Origin: Flavobacteriales bacterium
GTDB lineage: Bacteria > Bacteroidota > Bacteroidia > Flavobacteriales_D > Crocinitomicaceae
Length of the DNA: 17,043 nt
Reading direction: 5' to 3'
Assembly (NCBI GenBank): GCA_947458985.1
Contig: CANHBA010000029.1
Location: 1-17,043, forward strand
In this document: positions 1 to 5,093 of the stretch, piece by piece
How the letters are laid out: every line of letters begins with the position of its first letter
Position numbering within the stretch: the first letter of the stretch is position 1
The notes under the pieces: generated by a model
Databases searched by the model: none
What the model saw: the letters and a program-made list of their open reading frames with translations, nothing else
What the model was told of the DNA's origin: nothing
Position numbers and translations under genes: made by a program

Positions 1-1
1 A

Positions 2-1042
2 GACATCCAAGAATTGAAACCAGGCCATGCGCTCATTATCGAGAAAAAAGGCCAGGTCAAAGAAATCGAAATCAATACCCCGCGCAAGTTAGCGCAGTGC
101 TCTTTTGAACGCATTTATTTCTCCAGAGGCTCAGACGCCGACATCTACAAAGAACGCAAGGCCCTCGGTCGTTTGATCGTCAAAAACGTACTGGACAGCG
201 TTGGCCACGACTACGACAACAGCGTGTTTTCTTTTATCCCGAACACCGCTGAGGTTTCCTTCTACGGCCTCATCAAAGGCTTGGAAGAAGCGCTCAACCA
301 AGATAAAATCAAACAAATTCAGGCGCTGGGCGCTGGTGCAAGCACCGAAGCCATCGCCGAGGTAGTGAACCGACGCGCGCGCATCGAAAAAATCGCCATC
401 AAAGACGCCAAGCTCCGCACCTTCATTACCCAAGACGACTCCCGCGACGACCTCGTGGCGCACGTCTACGACATCACCTACGGCTCTGTTCGCCGCGGCA
501 CCGACAACCTCATTGTCATTGACGACAGCATTGTCCGCGGCACCACGCTGCGCCAAAGCATTCTGCGCATTCTAGACCGCCTCGGTCCTAAAAAAATTGT
601 TGTGGTTTCTTCGGCGCCGCAAATCCGCTACCCCGACTGCTACGGCATCGACATGGCCAAAATGGGCGACTTCATCGCTTTTGAAGCAGCTATCGCCCTA
701 TTGCGCGAGACCGGCAAAGCCCACCTCATCGACGAAGTCTATAGAGCAGCCCTAGAGCAAGTGCAATTGCCTAAAGAACAAGTCAAAAACGTCGTGCAAC
801 GCATCTACGAACCCTTCACCGATACCGAAATCTCTGCCAAAATTGCGCAAATGCTCACCCCTGAGGGCATGCAAGCCGACGTAGAGATCATCTACCAAAC
901 CGTAGAAAACCTCCATATTGCCTGCCCAGGCCATACCGGCGACTGGTACTTTACCGGCAACTACCCTACCCCAGGCGGCAACAAAGTTGTGAACCGCGCG
1001 TTCATCAACTGGATGGAAAAACGCAACGTGAGGGCTTATTAA
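2..1042 (+). CDS. purF: Amidophosphoribosyltransferase, C-terminal part (5' truncated by window edge)
   Basis: This is the phosphoribosyltransferase half of PurF, which makes 5-phosphoribosylamine from PRPP and glutamine in the first step of purine synthesis, in the cytoplasm. The frame is open from the window edge (first whole codon at base 2), so the N-terminal glutaminase domain with its catalytic Cys lies outside. The visible part contains the PRPP-binding loop VIDDSIVRGTT (bases about 508-546) and the segments SFIPNTAEVSFYGL and YPDCYGIDMAKMG, which fit the long PurF form of Bacteroidota. The gene ends with TAA at 1040-1042, 27 bp from the end of the convergent waaA. A TTG at base 14 is an internal codon, not a start. 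The identification is secure; only the 5' end is unknown. Confidence 0.93.
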   Translation, partial: DIQELKPGHALIIEKKGQVKEIEINTPRKLAQCSFERIYFSRGSDADIYKERKALGRLIVKNVLDSVGHDYDNSVFSFIPNTAEVSFYGLIKGLEEALNQDKIKQIQALGAGASTEAIAEVVNRRARIEKIAIKDAKLRTFITQDDSRDDLVAHVYDITYGSVRRGTDNLIVIDDSIVRGTTLRQSILRILDRLGPKKIVVVSSAPQIRYPDCYGIDMAKMGDFIAFEAAIALLRETGKAHLIDEVYRAALEQVQLPKEQVKNVVQRIYEPFTDTEISAKIAQMLTPEGMQADVEIIYQTVENLHIACPGHTGDWYFTGNYPTPGGNKVVNRAFINWMEKRNVRAY

Positions 1043-1044
1043 TA

Positions 1045-1116
1045 AACTTGCAATCTGAAAACTTTAATTTCAATTAACAAGTTTAAAAGGTATTTTAACT
1101 TGCATTTTGAAAACTT
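1045..1116. repeat. Imperfect 20-bp direct duplication across the waaA stop codon
   Basis: The segment 1045-1064 (aacttgcaatctgaaaactt) recurs at 1097-1116 with three mismatches. One copy lies inside the last codons of waaA and the other just past its stop, in the gap between the convergent purF and waaA genes. It looks like a small local duplication. I see no regulatory role for it. Confidence 0.5.
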
Positions 1117-2281
1117 GCGCTTCTATTTGTGTGCGCAGCTGTTGGTTGTCTTTTAAGAAAACTTGCAACGCCTCCTTTAAACTTTCAGCGTTCGTCACTT
1201 CCTTTGCATAGCCCAAATCTAAGAACTGCTGCGCTTCCGGAAATTTCTGATGCTTTGGGCCAAAAAGCAAGGGCAAACCATAGGCTGCCGGTTCGAGCAA
1301 ATTGTGCAAGCTACCGCTGAAACCACCACCAATGAAAGCAACACTTCCATACTGATACGCCGCGCTTAAATGGCCAATGGTATCTAAAATCAAGATTTGC
1401 TGCTCAGAAAGGTTGGTATCTTTCAAATTTGAAAATAAAAGTGCCGTTGGGAATTGCGTTTTTAACTGATTCAAATGGGTTTTGGAAAGATCATGGGGTG
1501 CAATGAGTATCTTGCAATTTATTTGAGAAAGAAGATCGTAAAGAAGCGCTTCTTCAGTTGGCCAACTACTTCCTAAAATCAGAAGGTCCTGACCCTGCGT
1601 AAACTGAGCAATAATTGAATTTGGCTTGGCTTTAGCCTTGGCCTCAAGCACCCGATTGAAGCGCAAGTCGCCAATGATTTCTATTTTTTCGTGAGTCACA
1701 CCCACCGACAACAATAAGTTCTGAGTGGCCTCATTCTGGACCCCGAAATAACTGACGCGCTGTAAAGCCTTTCTAAAATAGCCGCCATACCATTTGAAAT
1801 ATACTTGCGAAGGGCGCAACAAAGTAGAGACCGAAAAGACCTCTACACTTGCGTTTTGCGCAACGCACAACAAATTGGGCCAAAACTCATATTTCAATAA
1901 GTAAAGGCGCGTAGCCCCCACCTCTTGCACCAAGCGCCGCATAGATGAAGGTAAATCGGGTGGCAAATAAAACACCGCGTGTGGCACAAAACCGCGCTTG
2001 TGAAAATGTTGCATCCCGGAGGGCGAATAAAAACTCACGACAATTTCAATACCTGGATCTGCAGCAACACAGGCCTCGATGAGCGGCAAAGCCATGTCGT
2101 ACTCACCCAAAGAAGCACAATGAAACCAATATCTTTTGTTGGAAGATGGAGGATTTTGCTCCAAGATCTTGAACGTTTCTTTTCTCCCGTCGTTTAAAAG
2201 CTTGGCCTTCGGGTGCCAAAGTGCCACCAATTTCAAAAGAAGATGGTAGAAATAGATGGAAAAAGAATAAAGTAGCCCCAT
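1070..2281 (-). CDS. waaA: 3-deoxy-D-manno-octulosonic acid (Kdo) transferase
   Basis: The product is a GT30-family glycosyltransferase that moves Kdo from CMP-Kdo onto the lipid A precursor at the inner face of the cytoplasmic membrane. At 403 residues it is close to the usual length of about 400-425. An N-terminal membrane-anchor-like stretch (residues 5-22) is followed by YWFHCASLGE, whose Glu60 matches the catalytic Glu of the family. The C-terminal Rossmann half carries GSSWPTEE (the donor-side GS motif) and IGGGFSGSLHNLLEPAAYG, typical of WaaA nucleotide-sugar binding. The start is ATG at 2281, only 19 bp after the higA stop. No separate promoter is visible in that gap, so read-through from the toxin-antitoxin promoter or from further upstream is likely. 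Confidence 0.93.
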   Translation of the reverse strand: MGLLYSFSIYFYHLLLKLVALWHPKAKLLNDGRKETFKILEQNPPSSNKRYWFHCASLGEYDMALPLIEACVAADPGIEIVVSFYSPSGMQHFHKRGFVPHAVFYLPPDLPSSMRRLVQEVGATRLYLLKYEFWPNLLCVAQNASVEVFSVSTLLRPSQVYFKWYGGYFRKALQRVSYFGVQNEATQNLLLSVGVTHEKIEIIGDLRFNRVLEAKAKAKPNSIIAQFTQGQDLLILGSSWPTEEALLYDLLSQINCKILIAPHDLSKTHLNQLKTQFPTALLFSNLKDTNLSEQQILILDTIGHLSAAYQYGSVAFIGGGFSGSLHNLLEPAAYGLPLLFGPKHQKFPEAQQFLDLGYAKEVTNAESLKEALQVFLKDNQQLRTQIEAQVFKMQVKIPFKLVN

Positions 2282-2300
2282 GGTTTGATTCAGTACGAAA

Positions 2301-2612
2301 TTAATCGAATTGAATGGAAATTTGGACTTTGCCGCCCAATCCTTTTTCTACAATATCGTAAAGTGTTTTCAGCGTCATGTTACTTCCATCGTTTTCTAAA
2401 CGAGAGATAAATGTCCTTTTCTTTTCAACCAATTGAGCAAGCTGTTCTTGAGTAAGCTTTTTCTCCTCTCGGGCCTTACGCAGTAATAATCCGATCTTAA
2501 AAGATTCAAAATCTCGTTCAAGGTCGTCTCTTCTTTGAGTACCTTCCTGACCGTAAACTTTATCTTTAATTTGATTCCAGGAAATTATTTTATCTTCTTG
2601 ATTTGTCATCAT
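2301..2612 (-). CDS. higA: HigA/XRE-type antitoxin
   Basis: This is a 103-residue protein with a helix-turn-helix domain at about residues 45-95 (KAREEKKLTQEQLAQLVEKK, then RTFISRLENDGSNMTLKTL). The fold is the Cro/C1 (HTH_3) type. Its start overlaps the end of the upstream RelE/HigB-like gene by 23 bp. The toxin-first order is characteristic of HigBA pairs. By analogy the protein should bind and neutralise the toxin and repress its own operon, probably at the dyads at 2952-2997. Two adjacent Met codons open the frame (2612 and 2609), and either could be used. The antitoxin class is clear; the gene symbol is by family resemblance only. Confidence 0.85.
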   Translation of the reverse strand: MMTNQEDKIISWNQIKDKVYGQEGTQRRDDLERDFESFKIGLLLRKAREEKKLTQEQLAQLVEKKRTFISRLENDGSNMTLKTLYDIVEKGLGGKVQISIQFD

Positions 2613-2934
2613 AATATCGTTTCATTAAATCCATTGCCAACTTTATTTCCTCTTTCGGCGTTTTTTGTGTTTTTTTTATGAACCCATTCAGTAAAATTAC
2701 GAGGCGTTCATTTTCAAAAAAACAAAATACCCTCCAAATATCTGAACCAAGTTGGATTCTAACTTCAAATAATCCTTTGGCACCCGAAATAGATTTTAAA
2801 TATTGCTGCGGTACTCTTTCGAGAATCTCAACAGCTTCAATAATTTTAAAAATCTTGTTTTGAACCTTTACGGGTAAAGCCTCTAAAAAATCTTGAAAGT
2901 AATTTCCATAGGCAACAACCTCTCGAATCTTCAT
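2590..2934 (-). CDS. higB: HigB/RelE-like mRNA interferase toxin (Gp49 family)
   Basis: This 114-residue basic protein has the layout of Gp49/HigB toxins. An N-terminal helix pair leads to GLFEVRIQLGSDIWRVFCFF and then NGFIKKTQKTPKEEIKLA, which is the typical core strand and conserved helix of the RelE superfamily. Such toxins cleave mRNA on the ribosome until bound by the paired antitoxin. It is the first gene of a two-gene operon and overlaps higA by 23 bp. A TATCTTTG -7 element ends one base before the ATG, so the message is probably leaderless. Nothing looks truncated, so the pair is likely functional. Confidence 0.87.
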   Translation of the reverse strand: MKIREVVAYGNYFQDFLEALPVKVQNKIFKIIEAVEILERVPQQYLKSISGAKGLFEVRIQLGSDIWRVFCFFENERLVILLNGFIKKTQKTPKEEIKLAMDLMKRYYDDKSRR

Positions 2935-2935
2935 G

Positions 2936-2943
2936 CAAAGATA
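2936..2943 (-). promoter_or_regulatory. higBA promoter, -7 element TATCTTTG
   Basis: This matches the Bacteroidota sigma-factor -7 consensus TAnnTTTG. It sits one base upstream of the higB ATG, which places the transcription start at or inside the start codon (a leaderless transcript). A good -33 element is not obvious. Confidence 0.6.
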
Positions 2944-2951
2944 TTGAATGT

Positions 2952-2997
2952 AACTTATAAGTTTCTATGTCAAAGGAGAAATTCTCTTTGGCCATAG
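2952..2997. promoter_or_regulatory. Putative HigA operator: palindrome plus long inverted repeat
   Basis: Two dyads lie upstream of the higB -7 box. AACTTATAAGTT (2952-2963) is a perfect 12-bp palindrome between the expected -7 and -33 positions. Next to it, 2965-2997 forms a longer imperfect inverted repeat: CTATG...CATAG outside and CAAAGGAGAA/TTCTCTTTG inside, with one bulged G. XRE antitoxins usually bind dyads in this position, so autorepression is the natural reading. The hairpin also lies just past the end of the barrel gene, but it has no T-tract in the direction of transcription. Confidence 0.55.
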
Positions 2998-3029
2998 ATA
3001 AAACGTCACATTTACCTGAAGAAGTATAA

Positions 3030-3791
3030 TCAATTATAATAATACTCCCTCGGCTCAGCAGAATAAAAAGGAATGTACCACCCTACTCTGAAACCTGTTT
3101 GGAGGTCGAGGCGGCGGGCAGTTGAGATGGGGATGTTGGGTTGGTCAAAATTGATGGTACGGCGGTTGTAGGTGAAGCCTTGCTGAAAATAAAGGCCGGC
3201 GTAGAAGCTCGTGGAGCCGCGGTTATTGAGAAAGGAATAGCCGATGAATTGTTGGGCATTGAGGCCTGATGCAAGGCGGTCGTAGCCTTTTTTGTAGTCG
3301 AGCTCGAGTTGAGGCACAACGTTGTCGTTGGTTTCGATGCGCAAGCGGTGCAGCATGTAGCCGCCGCTGAGTTGCACGAGAATGCCGCTATTGCGGTTTT
3401 TGTCGTTGAGTGGGAACAATTTGCCCACGTAGGCATTGACGTGCACGCCGCGCGGATACACGAGTACAGATGCTGGCATGCCGAGGTCGTTGGTGATGTT
3501 CCCTGCTGCGTCTACGAGATGATCAAACAAGCCGGTCAGGCGCACGTTGTCCGAGAACCAGAAGTCGGACTCAAGGCCCACGCTCCAGTTGCTCTTGAAC
3601 TTATACCCTGCGGTGAGCCCCACTCGGTTGAAATAACCAAAGCTTTCTGCCAAGTCGCCGCCTGAAAACGCTCCGCCGTAGTGGACACCCACCACAGGCA
3701 AAGAAACGGACTCTGAGCCGGATACCTGGGCATTCAGCTCAGTAAGGCATAAGGTACAAAGGAATAAGACAAATAATTTATATGTTGACAT
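3030..3791 (-). CDS. Outer-membrane beta-barrel protein, function unknown
   Basis: This 253-residue protein has a signal peptide (residues 1-21, cleavage likely after LNA before QVSG). The mature part is made of alternating amphipathic strands such as VGLTAGYKFKSNWSVGLESDFWF, FLNNRGSTSFYAGLYFQQGF and the final LDLQTGFRVGWYIPFYS. This is the pattern of small outer-membrane barrels of Bacteroidota (OmpW/PorT-like size), with an aromatic terminal strand. The substrate is unknown. Its ATG overlaps the last 14 bp of the preceding ATPase gene in another frame, so translation may be coupled. Its base composition is richer in G+C than that of the neighbouring ATPase and toxin genes, which suggests it belongs to the older backbone. 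Confidence 0.75.
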   Translation of the reverse strand: MSTYKLFVLFLCTLCLTELNAQVSGSESVSLPVVGVHYGGAFSGGDLAESFGYFNRVGLTAGYKFKSNWSVGLESDFWFSDNVRLTGLFDHLVDAAGNITNDLGMPASVLVYPRGVHVNAYVGKLFPLNDKNRNSGILVQLSGGYMLHRLRIETNDNVVPQLELDYKKGYDRLASGLNAQQFIGYSFLNNRGSTSFYAGLYFQQGFTYNRRTINFDQPNIPISTARRLDLQTGFRVGWYIPFYSAEPREYYYN

Positions 3792-4914
3792 CTGTGGGTG
3801 CTAAAAAAGATCTAAAATTTGAACGGTCAATTTTGAAAACCTGGGCTTGATAGGTATTTAAAAACGTTTTCGGTATGCGCCATTTGGCGTTGGGATTCCA
3901 TTTGAACTCATAAGCTTTTAAATGCCCATCCATTTCTTCAAGGTAATCTATTTCTTGTTGTCCTGTTGTTCTCCAAAAATACGTATTGGCGTGAAGCATT
4001 TGGTAATGTTTTTGTTTTTTCTTTTCGGAAACTAAAAAATTTTCCCAAAGCGCACCAATGTCGTTTCTCATTGAAACCGGACTGAAATTGCTAATCACGG
4101 CATTGCGTATGCCATTATCATAAAAATAATACTTCTTTTTGGCTTTGATTTCGTTGCGTAAATTCCTGCTGAAGCTATGTAAAGGAAAGATGACATAACT
4201 TTTTATCAATAAGTCAATATAATTAGTAACCGTTTGGTTATCGGCTCCAATCAGTTGTGCAATTTCATTATGTGACACTTCATTACCAACCTGATAAGCC
4301 AACGCTTGTAAAATTTTAGGTAAAAGTTCTGGGCGTTTGAGTTTTGCCCCCACAGCGAATAAATCCTTGTAAAGATAACTTTCGCTTAATTGAATGAGGA
4401 TTTCGCGCTCTTCTCCAAATTGAGTGATAACTTCTGGATAAAAGCCGTAAATCAAACGCGTCTCCAATAATTGCTCTGCTTTTAAAAATCCTACATAAGC
4501 CTCAAATTCTGTCCAAGAAATAGGAAAAAGCTGATACTCCCACTTCCTGCCCGTTAGCGGTTCATTTGTAGCATTCCTAAGTTCAAATGCTGAAGAACCA
4601 CTCACGATCAATTGACAAGTTTGTATTTGGTCTGTAATCAATTTTAAGGTGATTCCGATGTTGTCGATGCGTTGGGCCTCATCTATAAAAACGAAAGCGT
4701 GTTTGCCGATCAATTGTCTGAGCGCTTCTGTGTTTACATTTGCAAGAAGCGATTGTACTGTTGGGTCATCACCATTCAGAAACAAAACGTCTTTCTCGGA
4801 CATCAGCTCGCGCAGCAGCGTTGTTTTACCAACTTGCCTTGGCCCTAAAACAATCAGCGCTTTGTGTCCGACAATTCTTTTTTGCAACTCCTTCAAAAGA
4901 CTTCGTTGTATCAT
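3778..4914 (-). CDS. AAA_14/DUF4143-type ATP-binding protein (ATPase 1)
   Basis: With the ATG at 4914 the protein has 378 residues. A TTG 24 bp upstream (4938) is in frame, but it lies upstream of the likely transcription start, so the ATG is preferred. The domains in order are a AAA core with Walker A GPRQVGKT (24-31) and Walker B AFVFIDEA (73-80), then a putative winged helix at about 205-245 (HNEIAQLIGADNQTVTNYID). Last comes a PD-(D/E)xK-like domain whose candidate residues are Glu291, Asp323 (EIDY), Glu336 and Lys338 (EFK). Members of this family are widespread, and their biological role is not established. The gene has its own TAnnTTTG promoter and a pair of 30-bp repeats upstream. Its stop overlaps the barrel gene start, and the last few residues (APTDVNI) look like a read-out into the neighbour. 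Confidence 0.85.
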   Translation of the reverse strand: MIQRSLLKELQKRIVGHKALIVLGPRQVGKTTLLRELMSEKDVLFLNGDDPTVQSLLANVNTEALRQLIGKHAFVFIDEAQRIDNIGITLKLITDQIQTCQLIVSGSSAFELRNATNEPLTGRKWEYQLFPISWTEFEAYVGFLKAEQLLETRLIYGFYPEVITQFGEEREILIQLSESYLYKDLFAVGAKLKRPELLPKILQALAYQVGNEVSHNEIAQLIGADNQTVTNYIDLLIKSYVIFPLHSFSRNLRNEIKAKKKYYFYDNGIRNAVISNFSPVSMRNDIGALWENFLVSEKKKQKHYQMLHANTYFWRTTGQQEIDYLEEMDGHLKAYEFKWNPNAKWRIPKTFLNTYQAQVFKIDRSNFRSFLAPTDVNI

Positions 4915-4917
4915 CTT

Positions 4918-4933
4918 TTTTTGTACAAAAATA
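4918..4933 (-). promoter_or_regulatory. ATPase 1 promoter: -7 element TATTTTTG and GTAC palindrome
   Basis: The -7 element TATTTTTG (4933-4926, minus strand) fits TAnnTTTG and predicts a leader of about 8 nt before the ATG at 4914. It overlaps a perfect 14-bp palindrome, TTTTTGTACAAAAA (4918-4931). A TTTTG about 22 nt upstream, inside the proximal 30-bp repeat, is the best -33 candidate. Confidence 0.55.
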
Positions 4934-4950
4934 CCCAATTCACAGCATCT

Positions 4951-5012
4951 AATCGCAAAATATCATGTTTTTCTGCGATTACAATCGCAAAATATCATGT
5001 TTTATTGCGATT
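4951..5012. repeat. Two tandem 30-bp palindromic repeats upstream of ATPase 1
   Basis: Copies at 4951-4980 and 4983-5012 differ at only two bases and start 32 bp apart (about three helical turns). Each begins AATCGCA and ends TGCGATT, which are perfect inverted arms, around a core AAAATATCATGTTTT. In the second copy the arms extend to 8 bp. The proximal copy overlaps the expected -33 region of the ATPase 1 promoter, so this is probably a two-site operator or recognition element. Confidence 0.85.
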
Positions 5013-5040
5013 ACAGGCTTCTATAGGAGAAAACCAACCA

Positions 5041-5067
5041 ACAAAAAACCCCACCGAAGTGGGGTTT
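5041..5067 (-). terminator. Rho-independent terminator of the polysaccharide export operon
   Basis: Read on the minus strand, 27 bp after the wzc stop, the stem AAACCCCAC (5067-5059) pairs perfectly with GTGGGGTTT (5054-5046) around a TTCG tetraloop. A T-rich run follows (TTTTTTGT overall). It has all the marks of a strong intrinsic terminator. It separates the export operon from the ATPase 1 promoter downstream. Confidence 0.9.
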
Positions 5068-5093
5068 GAAAGTTAAATATGAAAAGTTACAGC

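Noticed and set aside
14..1042. Complete gene starting at the TTG at base 14
   Set aside because: The frame is open to the window edge and the protein lacks the PurF glutaminase domain, so the gene is truncated by the window.
1044..1084. Bidirectional terminator between purF and waaA
   Set aside because: The AAACTTG/CAAGTTT arms are only 7 bp and enclose a 27-base loop, so this is not a credible terminator hairpin.
2965..2997. Intrinsic terminator for the barrel gene
   Set aside because: The inverted repeat is strong but no T-run follows on the minus strand. Its position upstream of the higB promoter fits an operator better.
4951..5012. Plasmid-type iterons or a replication origin
   Set aside because: The surroundings are chromosomal housekeeping genes and no Rep or partition gene is present. 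A regulatory array is more economical, although the resemblance is noted in the findings.
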